A stretch of DNA of 64,000 bases from contig CAWZYM010000114.1 in NCBI GenBank assembly GCA_963966185.1, positions 1,846,501 to 1,910,500 of the forward strand, read 5' to 3'. Both the position numbers and the translations under genes were made by a program. Shown here piece after piece: positions 26,812-39,477 of this stretch (position 1 is the stretch's first letter; every line of letters begins with the position of its first letter). Under the pieces are notes generated by a model, which ran no database searches, had not been told where the DNA came from, and saw only the letters and a list, made by a program, of their open reading frames with translations. The DNA is from Rhabditoides inermis (lineage: Eukaryota; Nematoda; Chromadorea; Rhabditida; Rhabditidae).

Positions 26812-29778
26812 GAGAGAGAGAGAGAGACGAAAAAGAGAGGGATGAGAAAAGGAGGTGGTACTACAAAGTATTTCGCCTTGCCTCACTTCCCTGATTGAAC
26901 ATACAATGACGTGAGTGCATATAGAATTGTTTTATTGTATGTGCTCAGAATATAGAATTTGCACAGTTTGTTGGAGTTTGGTGAGCTGTTTCGTAGTGCG
27001 TGGTGATGTTCTCGCTCATTTGCACAATTGACTGTCTCTTTCTCTAACAGCAGACAGACTGGCAGCTGGCGAACTCTCACCTCGCCACACTCTCTCGTCG
27101 CGGGGCAATAAAACGACGTCGATTTGAGGAATTTAATTGATAGCGGGCGTCAGAGGTCACAAAAAAATGCAAATTTTGGTAGAAGTGTAGTGGCCACCTA
27201 TATACATGTTGTAGTGAAGGGAGACCTTACACGGTTGCCTACTTTTCTTGAACAGCCCGCGACAACTGTTTGGTGTCGCCTCGCCTCGATTAAATCACTT
27301 CGTGAAAGGAAACCAGGAGGAGTTATGAAAAGATTACGGGCAGATTTGTAGGTGAGGGAGTGTAGAGAAGTGACGTCGAAACCGTTTTTCGATAGCTGAA
27401 GTCTGCGATCCGCAGTGCTCGTTCTTGTGAGGTCTACTCGCCGCAGCCGATTCGTCAGTGACCCGTCTCCTCGCCTCACACACTATTTCGCCGCTTTTGT
27501 GTCTGACTCTCTCTGATTACGCGCGTATGCACATAGAGGGCGCTCCGGCACGCTTCGCGCGCCTCCGCGGTAAAAGTCGATCAGTAGATCAGTAATTATA
27601 ATAATATATTAATCACTGATACTGATATGCAATCTCTTCTACTCTCTGATTTTTTACTTTTTCGTATGCACATAAAAGGCGCTCCGGCACGCTTCGCGCG
27701 CCTCCGCGCTCAAAGCCGTTCAGTATATCAGTAATTATAATAAAACATTGATCACTGATACTGATATGCATTCTCTCCTACTCTCTGATATTTTACTCTC
27801 TCGTATGCACATAAAAGGCGCTCCGGCACGCTTCGCGCGCCTCCGCGCTCAAAGCCGTTCAGTATATCAGTAATTATAATAAAACATTGATCACTGATAC
27901 TGATATGCATTCTCTCCTACTCTCTGATATTTTACTCTCTCGTATGCACATAAAAGGCGCTCCGGCACGCTTCGCGCGCCTTCGCGGCCAAAGCCGATCA
28001 GTAGAACAGTAATTATAAAAAAATATACTGATCACTGATACTGATATGCCTTCTCTTCTACTCTCTGATTTTTTTACTCTTTCGTATGCACATAGAAGGC
28101 GCTCCGGCACGCTCCGCGCGCCTCCGCGGTCAAAGTATATCAGTAGATCAGTAATAATAAGAATATATTGATCACTGCTACTGATATTAATTTTTTCGAC
28201 TCTCTGTTTTTTTTTTTACTTTCTCGTAGGCACATATAAAGCGCTCCGGCACGCTTCGCGCGCCTCCGCGGTCAAAGTATATCAGTATATCAGTAATACT
28301 AAGAATATATTGATCACTGCTACTGATATGAATTTTCTCCGACTCTCTGATCGTTCATTTTCTCGTATACACATAGAAAGCGCTCCGGCACGCTTCGCGC
28401 GCCTCCGCGGTCAAAGCCGTTCAGTATATCAGTAATTATAATAAAACATTGATCACTGATACTGATATGCAATCTCTTCTACTCTCTGATCTTTTACTCT
28501 TTCGTATGTACATAGAACACGCTTCGCGCGCCTCCGCGGTCAAAGCCGATCAGGAGATCAGTAATTGTAATAATATTTTGATCACTGATACTGATATGCA
28601 TTCTTTCCTACTCTCTGATCTTTCACTCTCTCGTATGCACATAGAGGGCGCTCCTGCACACTCCGCGGTAAAAGCCTATCAGTAGATGGTTGACAATTTT
28701 TATTTATTATAGATCCAAGTATAATGTATACTTATGACTGGTCTAATATTATAAAATATTAGCGAGAGAGAAAGAAAGACGAAAGAGAGAGATAGAGATA
28801 GAGAGAGAGATAGATAGAAAAGAAGAGAGGGAGAGAGGGAGAGAAAGAGAGAAAGAGAGAGAGAGAGACGAAAAAGAGAGAGATGAGAAAAGGAATTGGA
28901 TGAAAAAAGGAGGTTACATAGTATTTCGCCTCGCCTCACTTCCCTGATTGAATATAGAATGACGTGAGTGCATATAGTAATGTTTTATTGTATGTGCTCA
29001 GAAAATAAAATTTGCACAGTTTGTTGGAGTGCGGTGAGCTGTTTCGTAGTGCGTGGTGATGTTCTCGCTCATTTGCACAATTGACTGTCTTTTTCTCTGA
29101 CAGCAGACAGACTGGCAGCTGGCGCACTCTCACCTCGCCACACTCTCTCGTCGCGGGGCAATAAAACGACGTCGATTAAAGGAATTCAATTGATTGCAGG
29201 CGTCAGAGGTCACAAAAAGATGCAAATTTTGGTAGAAGTGTAGTGGCCACCTATATGCATGTTGTAGTAAAGGGAGACCTTACACGGTTGCCTAGTTTTC
29301 TTGAACAGCCCGCGACAATTGTTTGGTGTCGCCTCGCCTCGATTAAATCACTTCGTGAAAGGAAACCAGGAGGAGTTATAAAAAGATTACGGGCAGATTT
29401 GTAGATTAGGAAGTTTAGAGGAGTGACGTCAAAACCGTTTCTCGAAAGCTGGAGTCTGCGATTCGCAGTACTCGTTCTTGTAAGGCCTACTCGATGCAAC
29501 CGTTCAACCACCTAACCGTCTCTTCATCTGACACACTATTTCACTGCTTTTCTGTCTGACGCTCTCCTGTTACGCGCTATTTCGTCAGACTTTCTCGAGC
29601 TTATAGCTCCGCGGATACGAGAGATATGATAACATAAAGATTTTGGGAGCATCTCCAGACCGAGGGCTTTACAGCCATACCAAATTTAGCCGGATCCATG
29701 CATCGGTGGCCTTTGTGGAGCCATGTATGGACGGACACCATAGGGCATTTTACACATACAGGCGCAGCGGCGCTGCGA
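25274..29778 (-). mobile_element. Helitron-like unit U2'
   Basis: Second copy of U2, with the terminal hairpin at 25,274-25,294 and the 5' TC end at 29,778. It is followed immediately by the CTAG end of U3, a direct head-to-tail junction. Confidence 0.65.
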
Positions 29779-30166
29779 CTAGCGCGCTTCGCGCGCTAGA
29801 AATATAAATAAGAGTAAGAGGAGAAAATTATCTATCGATTGATGTATAGATTGATTGGATATATGCTCTGGAAGCGATAATATGAGCTGAGCTAGAAGTG
29901 CTGTTGTCAGAGCCTTCCAAAAATGAGTGATCTTTATTGTATTTCCTTAATTTTAAATTACAGTATTATCAATTTTTGAATAGTGTCACAGTCTATCAGT
30001 AGCTGGTTGACAATTTTTGCTTCTCGACTGATATTATCTTACCTATGCTCATAGAAGGCGCTCCGAGATGCAGCCGAAGACTATCGGTATATGAGTGATA
30101 AAATGTTATAACTAATGACTAATCTACACTTTCCGTTTCTCCGCTTCTCTTATCTCTATCTCCCTC

Positions 30167-30222
<56 letters not shown>

Positions 30223-30750
30223 TTGCTCTAGAAGGCGCTCCGGCACTCTGCCGCGTGCCTCCGCGGTCAAAGCCTATCAGTAGATCAGTAATATAATTAA
30301 TAATATATTGATCACTGATACTGATATGCATTCTCTCCTACTCTCTGATCTTTTACTCTCTCGTATGCACATAGAAAGTGCTCCGGCACGCTTCGCGCGC
30401 CTCCGCGGTCAAAGTCGATCAGTAGATCAGTAATAACAAGACTATATTGATCACTGCTACTGATATGCATTTTCTCCGACTCTTTGATCTTTCACTCTCT
30501 CGTATGCACATAGAAAGCGCTCCGGCACGCTCCGCGCGCCTCCGCGGTCAAAGCCGATCAGTAGATCAGTATTTTTAATAATATATTGATCACTGATACT
30601 GATATGCATTCTCTCCTACTCTCTGATCTTTCACTCTCTCGTATGCACATAGAGGGCGCTCCGGCACACTCCGCGGTAAAAGCCTATCAGTACTATTTAT
30701 TATAGATACAAGTATAGTTTATAGTTATCACTGGTCTAATATTGTAAAAT

Positions 30751-30791
<41 letters not shown>

Positions 30792-30905
30792 ATGAGCAGC
30801 TGGTTGACCATTATTATTTATTTTAGATCCAAGTAGACTTCATAGTTATCACTAATCTAAAATCATAATTTATACGAGAGAGATAGAGGAAGAGACGGAG
30901 ATAGG

Positions 30906-30950
<45 letters not shown>

Positions 30951-31629
30951 GAAAAAAGAGGGATGAGAAAAGGAGGTTACATGTTATTTCGCCTCGCATC
31001 ACTTCCCTGATTGAATGTAGATCAGTAATAATAAGACTATATTGATCACTGCTACTGATACGCATTTTCTCCGACTCTTTGATCTTTCACTCTCTCGTTC
31101 TCGTATGCACATAGAAAGCGCTCCGGCACGCTTCGCGCGCCTCCGCGGTCAAAGTCGATCAGTAGATCAGTAATAACAAGACTATATTGATCACTGCTAC
31201 TGATATGCATTTTCTCCGACTCTTTGATCTTTCACTCTCTCGTATGCACATAGAAAGCGCTCCGGCACGCTCCGCGCGCCTCCGCGGTCAAAGCCGATCA
31301 GTAGATCAGTATTTTTAATATTATATTGATCACTGATACTGATATGCATTCTCTCCTACTCTCTGATCTTTCACTCTCTCGTATGCACATAGAAAGCGCT
31401 CCGGCACGCTCCGCGCGCCTCCGCGGTCAAAGCCGATCAGTAGATCAGTATTTTTAATAATATATTGATCACTGATACTGATATGCATTCTCTCCTACTC
31501 TCTGATCTTTCACTCTCTCGTATGCACATAGAGGGCGCTCCGGCACTCTCCGCGGTAAAAGCCTATCAGTACTATTTATTATAGATACAAGTATAGTTTA
31601 TAGTTATCACTGGTCTAATATTGTAAAAT

Positions 31630-31674
<45 letters not shown>

Positions 31675-31788
31675 ATGAGCAGCTGGTTGACCATTATTAT
31701 TTATTTTAGATCCAAGTAGACTTCATAGTTATCACTAATCTAAAATCATAATTTATACGAGAGAGATAGAGGAAGAGACGGAGATAGG

Positions 31789-31819
<31 letters not shown>

Positions 31820-32514
31820 TGAGAGAGAGAGAGACGAAAAAAGAGGGATGAGAAAAGGAGGTTACATGTTATTTCGCCTCGCCTCACTTCCCTGATTGAA
31901 TGTAGATCAGTAATAATAAGACTATATTGATCACTGCTACTGATATGCATTTTCTCCGACTCTTTGATCTTTCACTCTCTCGTTCTCGTATGCACATAGA
32001 AAGCGCTCCGGCACGCTTCGCGCGCCTCCGCGGTCAAAGTCGATCAGTAGATCAGTAATAACAAGACTATATTGATCACTGCTACTGATATGCATTTTCT
32101 CCGACTCTTTGATCTTTCACTCTCTCGTATGCACATAGAAAGCGCTCCGGCACGCTCCGCGCGCCTCCGCGGTCAAAGCCGATCAGTAGATCAGTATTTT
32201 TAATAATATATTGATCACTGATACTGATATGCATTCTCTCCTACTCTCTGATCTTTCACTCTCTCGTATGCACATAGAAAGCGCTCCGGCACGCTCCGCG
32301 CGCCTCCGCGGTCAAAGCCGATCAGTAGATCAGTATTTTTAATAATATATTGATCACTGATACTGATATGCATTCTCTCCTACTCTCTGATCTTTCACTC
32401 TCTCGTATGCACATAGAGGGCGCTCCGGCACACTCCGCGGTAAAAGCCTATCAGTACTATTTATTATAGATACAAGTATAGTTTATAGTTATCACTGGTC
32501 TAATATTGTAAAAT

Positions 32515-32559
<45 letters not shown>

Positions 32560-32673
32560 ATGAGCAGCTGGTTGACCATTGTTATTTATTTTAGATCCAA
32601 GTAGACTTCATAGTTATCACTAATCTAAAATCATAATTCATAGGAGAGAGATAGAGGAAGAGACGGAGATAGG

Positions 32674-32715
<42 letters not shown>

Positions 32716-33627
32716 TGAGAAAAGGAGGTTACATGTTATTTCGCCTCGCCTCACTTCCCTGATTGAATATCTGATTGAATATAGAAGGACGTGAGTGGAC
32801 GTGAGTAATGTTTTATTGTATTCACTCAGAATATAGAATTCGCGCAGTTTGTTGGAGTGTGGTGAGCTGTTTCGTAGTGCATGGTGATGTTCTCGCTCAC
32901 TTGCACAATTTACTGTTTCTTTCTCTAACTGCAGACAGACTGGCAGCTGGCGCACTCTCACCTCGCCACACTCTCTCGTCGCGGGGCAATAAAACGACGT
33001 CGATTACAGGAATTCAATTGAAAGCAGGCGTCAGAGGTCACAAAAAGATGCAAATTTTGGTAGAAATGTAGTGGCCACCTATATGCATGTTTTAGTAAAG
33101 GGAGATCTTACACGGTTGCCTAGTTTTCTTGAACAGCCCGCGACAAATGTTTGGTGTCGCCTCGCCTCGACTAAATCACTTCGTGAAAGCTAACCAGAAA
33201 GAGTTATAAAAAGATTACGGGCAGATTTGTAGGTAAGGGAGTGTAGAGGAGTGACGTCGAAACCGTTTTTCGATAGCTGAAGTCTGCGATTCGCAGTAAT
33301 CGTTCTTGTAAGGTATACTCAAAGAGGCATAAAATGTGGCCCCGCCTTTCTTTTCCCTCTCATCATTGACACACTATTTCGTCGCTCAGTGTCTGACTCT
33401 TGCCTTTTTGCAGTCTATTTCGCCGGATTGTCTAACCGTCACGTTTTGCCTTATAAGTCCGCGGAGATGAGAGTTATCAAAAAGCTCTATTTTATACCGC
33501 ATCTCCAGATCGAGGGCTTCAAAGAGATGTCAAATTTGTAGTAATCCATACGTCGGTGGGCCTTGTGGAGAGACGGACGTATTGACACCATAGGACATTT
33601 AGCCAGACCGGCGCAGCGGCGCTGCGA
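29779..33627 (-). mobile_element. Helitron-like unit U3
   Basis: Terminal hairpin CTAGCGCGCgaaGCGCGCTAG at 29,779-29,799 and 5' end TCGCAGCGCcGCTGCG at 33,612-33,627. It shares the family end sequences with U2 but is internally different. The minisatellite plus GA tract plus a short AT-rich piece forms a higher-order repeat of roughly 0.9 kb, iterated about three times (30.4-32.7 kb). Confidence 0.65.
30235..32735. repeat. Higher-order minisatellite/GA repeat in U3
   Basis: Blocks of three or four minisatellite units followed by a (GA)n run, TGGGATGAGCAGCTGGTTGA, and a second (GA)n run recur with a period near 0.9 kb (second GA runs near 30.91, 31.80 and 32.68 kb). Confidence 0.85.
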
Positions 33628-33669
33628 TTAAACCAGTACAATTTAAGTCACATTCACACAAAAAATCGT

Positions 33670-34315
33670 TTAGCAGAAGCTATCCCTCTCGCTGATCTGC
33701 GGCTCCGCCCCCTCAGACTCCGCCCCTTCGAACTCGGTGGTCACTACCGTATCCATGTCGAGGAGATCGATGGAAAAGCGAGGCATCTCTGTACCGATAC
33801 AGTGCGAGCGCCAGTCCTTGCCAGTCGATTGCTTCTCCTCCTCCTCCCTCTCCTCCCCCTTCTTCTTCTCCTCTTCCACTGTCGTCTCAATCTCACTATC
33901 CGTATCTGCTGCGATCGCGAAAGTGACCTGAACACGTGTTTCATTCCCAGTAAAGAGGTCACACTCACCTCCTCTTCCTTCGCCTCCTTTTTCTCCTCCA
34001 CTTCAATCAACTCGGGAGAGTGGACGCCCGAATCCGCCCCCTCCTTCAATCCCTCCTCTGACGGGAGAGCCACGGACAGAAGCGGCAACGGCCAACTGAA
34101 AACAGCGAGAGACGAGTGGAGACATCGTATATACAAAACAAATGGAATATGCAAGTGGATCACAAGTCATAAGTGTATCATCACATCACAAGTACAAGTA
34201 CCTCACACATTCTACCCACCCCGTCTCCCCTCCTCCTTCTTCCATCACAGTCAGAGTGGCATTCGCCCGGCGGTCCAGACTGCGCACATCACGGGTGGAC
34301 AAGTCAGGGAGCTGA

Positions 34316-34346
<31 letters not shown>

Positions 34347-36183
34347 GGGGGGAGAGAGAAAGGGAGATAGCCCTACCCTGGCCCTGCTCGCTCCCAGATG
34401 GGGCATGCTGGCGTGGCTGCGTGCTCGAAGGGCCGAGAGCGCAGAGAACAGCTGATCCGAGTGCTCAACCGAGACGCGCGGCTGAGCTGAAGCAGAGAGA
34501 AGTAAAAAAAAGGAGAGAATCGTAGACTGACTCTTGTGAGTACACTCAACCCATGTCATTATTATGAAACCATTCAACCTGATAAGTAGAAATCATACTA
34601 GAAATCATACTCACTTGAAAAAATCCTTATCCTTTTCCCTTTTCAATTTATCCTTTCTCCACTCACTCCACAGCTCTCCCTCGGCTGTCTCTCTGGCGTG
34701 GGTGGATAGGTCGGCGCCTTGCGAAGACAGAACAACGCCCTTCCGCCAACTGAAAAGAGAGGGAAGGAGAGGGTGGAAGGGAAGCACTAGTGTCTATGTT
34801 GTCAACTGGCAATCGATCGGTTAGGATCGAGTTGACATTCGAAAAGAGGATAGAAGGGAATCATTAGTACCTAGTTGACTATATTTGATTCTTCGTGTGC
34901 TTTCAAAATATGTCAACTCACAGAGCGACCTTCTGCTTTCCGGTGACTCTGAGAGCAAGTCGCTGACCACCATGAGAGAGGGTGAAGATGCAACGGGTCT
35001 GTGGCTGGAAGAGAGGGAGGGTAGAGAGAGGGGAGGGGGGAGAGAGAGAGAGAGAGGGGAGGGGGGGGTTAAAAAAAGAGGGAAAGAGGGAGAGAGGGGG
35101 AGAAAGAGAGAGAGAGAGTAGGGATGCCCTACCTCCTCCCCGACCAGCTCCTTGTTGCTGAGGTCGACCCGAATGCCGCCCTGCAGATCTGACAGAGGAA
35201 TCACCAGGCCGCTGGAAAGAAATGAGTTTACAACTCTAATCAGAGACCAACCACACCACCCTTCCTTCCCGAGAGAGAGAGAGAGAGAGAGAGAGATGTT
35301 CTTCTCACCTGTCGAAGCTGTCTCCCCCATAGATGAGTAGCTTTCCGCAGAGTAGCAGCACGCATTGTCGTCTCTTCCATCGACCCCAAAAGGGACCATG
35401 CGCCCGGCGAACCTATGTGCAACACACATACCACGTAGTAACTAGTCACTCCGGAAATCGACAATTACACATCTTCTATACAAAGGTAAAGGTAAAGGTA
35501 ATAGTAGGCCCTAATTCAAGAGACTTATGAGTACTCTGCAGGGGTCGAAGGAAGACTATGGCACGACACCACAGCCAAGCGAATGATGCGCCAGTGGGTG
35601 ACTAACCCTGCGGGTTACCTTCGCAGCAGACCAATTTACCTTGGTACGGTCAAGCGCCCGGGCGGGGATCGAACCGCCCCCCCCCCCTCACCCACCGAGT
35701 ATACCGAACATCGCTAACCACTATCTATACAAACACATACATAATACCAGTACCTTCTATACAAGCACATACACATTACCAGTACCTAAGTAGTCATCAG
35801 TTACTCTGGACCGAATAATCCCAGAACTACCTCGAGTCTGTCGAATACGAACGATTCCTTGTCTCCCAGTCGGAAACGGGAGACCAGCGGCAGACGATGC
35901 TTCTGGAAAGGGAGAACTAATTGATCGGACAGAAAGGAACCATGGAAGAACAAAGTATAGCGAATGAGTGCGCAAGAGCATGGATAAAGAGGTACCAATC
36001 ACTCGGTACTAGAATTCTCTTCGTTCACTATTACGTTTCATGAAACGCATAATAAACCAATTTCATTATTAATCAATATATGCGCTAAATTCCGACATTA
36101 AAAAAACTCACGTCTCCAAAGTTGCGACTCGACTTGTAATTCGACGAAGAGGGACTAGGCGAGAAAGGCAGACTATCCGCCAT
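33670..36183 (-). CDS. PH-domain protein, copy 1
   Basis: Ten exons on the minus strand: 36183-36112, 35902-35831, 35412-35309, 35211-35133, 35004-34922, 34749-34615, 34481-34377, 34279-34220, 34095-33969 and 33927-33670. They give 364 residues with agreeing phases; the acceptor of exon 8 is the least certain. After a Ser/Pro-rich start (MADSLPFSPSPSSSN), the stretch FWGRWKRRQCVLLLCGKLLI, then GLVIPLSDLQGGIRVDLSN, then TRCIFTLSHGGQRLALRVTG and a closing W-containing helix fits a pleckstrin-homology fold at about residues 50-150. The C-terminal third is Glu/Lys-rich and acidic. PH domains bind phosphoinositides or proteins at membranes; the specific role is unknown. It lies between the Helitron array and satellite block 3. 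Introns carry GA tracts and a SINE. Confidence 0.7.
35485..35723 (-). mobile_element. tRNA-derived SINE in a PH-gene intron, copy 1
   Basis: 239 bp flanked by the 10-bp target duplication TCTATACAAA (35,475-35,484 and 35,724-35,733). On the minus strand it starts TAGTGGTTAGCGATG (A box), has GGTTCGATCCCC (B box) about 45 nt later, a unique body, and a tail of repeated TTTACC. These are the marks of a tRNA-derived retroposon moved by LINE machinery. Confidence 0.75.
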
Positions 36184-36608
36184 CTCAAAAAACAATCAAT
36201 AAATCAATAACAAACAAAACCAAGGAACATCGAAAATGCGGACTCGAACCGAAAACAAAACACGAATCTATGAACGCTGTCGTTGAAATATGGTTTATTT
36301 CACAAATATTCTCAAATAAACTTATTACAAAATACGAAACATGACATCACACGGGGATAAAGTGGCAACGAAACAGCGTGTCTACATATGCAAATGTGTA
36401 CCCGTCAAATGGACAATGTGAGAATACAAGGGGTACGATACAGTAATCTCTCTCGCAATCTACCGTAAATAAAACAAGGAGACAATGACGCGGATAACAA
36501 ATCTGGGAAACGGGGTAGATGTATATGTACATTCATATAAAGTATAATACTACAAAGGTCTCGGACTAGGCTGGAGAATGCTGCGAGGATGAAATGAGTG
36601 GGGCGTAA
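36184..36608 (-). other. Relic of the tyrosine kinase 3' UTR
   Basis: Upstream flank of the PH gene, homologous to 51,664-52,090. There it is the 3' UTR of the kinase gene, with a minus-strand AATAAA. Here the homology stops near 36,608 and satellite begins, so only the kinase UTR was carried in this duplicate and no kinase exon is present. Confidence 0.65.
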
Positions 36609-38065
36609 AAAATCACACCCCCATAGAAAGCTAATGCTTTCTTTGAACTCAGTATCCTCGAATCTGTCTAGAAACACTTTTAAATCCTCTCCCTGGATTA
36701 TCTCTGACTTTCAATATACAGTAAACCAGTACTAGCTACAGTAACCCGATATCTTATCATGTCCGAAACGTGCTCGGAAATCAGAAAGAGAGCTTGAAAT
36801 GGGTACCGTCAGACTCGTACAGGGCCGAAAAAGGTCCCTGTATACTTATTTCCTCTGAATCTTCTCTCTCTCCTTCTCTCCCTGTCTCTCACTACCCGCA
36901 GCCGGACCCCATTTGCGAGGCGCGCTTTGAGATACGATTTGAATATAAGAAAAGATATCGACATGCGGTTTTCTCTCAGACCTTCCCTGTCACTCTGCGG
37001 TACTCTCTGCGAAATTTCACGTTATAATCTCAATCCAGTCATTATCTGGGCCTCAATCCTTTTCCGGCTAATTCACCCCTTGAAGGCAAATGATCAGTGA
37101 TATACATCAAATCACACCCCCATAGAATGCTAATGCTTTCTTCGAACTCAGTATCCTCGAATCTGTCTAGAAACACTTTTCAATCCTCTCCCTGGATTAT
37201 ATCTGACTTTCAATATACAGTAAACCAGTACTAGCTACAGTAACCCGATATCTTATCATGTCCGAAACGTGCCCGGAAATTAGATAAAGTGCTTGAAATG
37301 GATAGCGCTAGACTCGTACAGGGCCGGAAAAGGTCCCTGTATACTTATTTCCTCTGAATCTTCTCTCTCTCCTTCTCTCCCTGTCTCTCACTACCCGCAG
37401 CCGGACCCCATTTGCGAGGCGCGCTTTGAGATACGATTTGAATATAAAAAAAGATATCGACATGCGGTTTTCTCTCAGACCTTCCCTGTCACTCTGCGGT
37501 ACTCTCTGCGAAGTTTCACGTTATAATCTCAATCCAGTCACTTTCTGGGCCTCAATCCTTTTCCGGCTAATTCACCCCTTGAGGGCAAATGATCAGTGAT
37601 ATACATCAAATCACACCCCCATAGAATGCTAATGCTTTCTTCGAACTCAGTATCCTCGAATCTGTCTAAAAACACCTTTGAATCCTCTCCCTGGATTATC
37701 TCTGACTTTCAATATACAGTAAACCAGTACTAGCTACAGTAACCCGATATCTTATCATGTCCGAAACGTGCCCGGAAATTAGATAAAGAGTTTGAAATGG
37801 GTACCGCCAGACTCGTACAGGGCCGGAAAAGGTCCCTGTATACTTATTTCCTCTGAATCTTCTCTCTCTCCTTCTCTCCCTGTCTCTCACTACCCGCAGC
37901 CGGACCCCATTTGCGAGGCGCGCTTTGAGATACAATTTGAATATAAGAAAATATATCGACATGCGGTTTTCTCTCAGACCTTTCCTATCATTTTGCGGTA
38001 CTCTCTGCGAAGTTTCAAGTTATAATCTCCATCCAATCACTTTCTGGGCCTCAATCCATTTCCGG
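36609..38065. repeat. 499-bp satellite array, block 3
   Basis: Monomer starts (GAGGCGCGCTTTGAG) at 36,917, 37,416 and 37,915, preceded by a partial monomer. This block has diverged from blocks 1 and 2 but keeps the 499-bp period. Confidence 0.9.
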
Positions 38066-39395
38066 CCAATTCAGCCCCTGAAATCGGCCGGATCGGTCGG
38101 AACGGAGGCGGGGGTCAGCCGGCGGCGGGTGTGAGGGACATATGTGTGGGACAACTGGAATGTTTTTTATGAAAGCATCAACGACGTCACAATGTTGTGA
38201 CAAGTGTTATAAAATAATGGCATACATGCACTGAGACCAAGGAACTGTGGATGGTGAGTATTGTGGAGATATGTGTGAGTGTTGTTTGTGATGGAGACAC
38301 TTGAATAATAAAAAGTTGCATAAATATATATTTGCTTTCCTCACCTTTATTCTTTCATATTGTGCTCTGCCAAATGCAGAGCGTTCCAAAATTAGAGTTG
38401 ACCACATCATAAGATGAGCGAAACTTTGAAATTACCTCAAACTTGGGTGGGTCAAGCTTCCGATTTGTCCGAAAAAAAGAAAGGGTCTGGTTGGCTTATG
38501 CCACCCAGGGCTGGTATAATTGTCACACATTACATTTATGCCACCCCTGGGTGGTATAAGGGTCACACCCCGCCGAATCGTTGGGTACGGAGGCACCTAG
38601 AGCGGTCTCTGAATTATCGGCTCAGAATGGAGTGTTGATATGGGTTTTTTACACTTTTTTGGTATCATTGAAGATTTAGAAGATTTTAGAAATTACTTTG
38701 AAGTTGATTCGAGACAAAAAAATTTCGATCCTAATGGTCCCCCCTTTGGATTAAAATTTTCGAAATTTCAATGGCCGATAACGGGTTAACTAGTGAAGTG
38801 AAGTATAGATGTTAATAGTCCGTTAGAAAGCCGGCAAGATGAGCTTTCGAACCCGCTAAACTAGAATTGTGAGAGTCAATTTTGAAAGAAGTTATGACCT
38901 GAAAAGCTTATGCCACCCAGGGGTGGTATAAGCGTATAGCACAGGGTGGTATAAGCTATCAACCATGATCTATACCAGGTTCATGAATTCTGACTTTGTA
39001 CTTATGCTAATTAGCTATCCGGAGGTTGTATGGAAGTTGTTAGGGTGTGAATGGGGGTACTTTGGGTGGATCTACTGATGTGTTTTGGAGTTGGATTTTT
39101 TGAGTCCGCGCGCGAAGAGCTACGCGTATGCAAAGTCGGGCTTAATCCTGGCACGTATTGAGGTATCTTCAAAATGGATGATTTCGAAAGGCGCGTTAGC
39201 GCCCGGAAAACTAGTAGTTTTAGAGTGTTGTGGAGTGGAAATGAAGGCAGTACACGAACAATTTGATTGAATGAAGTGGGTGCTGAGTGGCACTTGAAGT
39301 ATAGAGAGTCCTGCAAATCTTGGCTACATTTGACAGATGTCCGATGATAAATTGGTCTTCTCGATCAAGCCTAAAGGTTATCTGCTGTTATTGGA

Positions 39396-39397
<2 letters not shown>
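38066..39397. repeat. Conserved spacer cassette, copy 3
   Basis: Same layout as the spacer at 5,791-7,121 with the short hairpin and the CCACCC/GGGTGG palindromes. Near 39,170 it differs (CTTCAAAATGGATGATTTCG) just before the GGCGC hairpin and CTAGT. No gene seen. Confidence 0.7.

Positions 39398-39450
<53 letters not shown>
39398..39450. repeat. (CT)n microsatellite
   Basis: CT run beside the 3' end of gene X copy 3. Confidence 0.95.
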
Positions 39451-39452
<2 letters not shown>

Positions 39453-39477
39453 TTCGCATACTGGTTCATGAGTAAGC

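Larger units (their letters stand above)
18287..29778. repeat. Near-perfect 5.7-kb tandem duplication
   Basis: 18,287-24,017 and 24,018-29,778 are almost identical (offset 5,738-5,761 bp, differing mainly in microsatellite lengths and a few bases). The duplication starts in a T-rich stretch of unit U1 and ends exactly at the 5' terminus of unit U2, so it is recent. Confidence 0.9.

Noticed and set aside
33802..34455. 217-codon plus-strand open frame
   Set aside because: Antisense shadow of the Glu/Lys-rich C-terminal exons of the PH gene, extending through a GA tract.
34821..35429. 202-codon minus-strand open frame in the PH gene
   Set aside because: It runs through GA tracts and introns; the conserved PH-type sequence is in a different, spliced frame.
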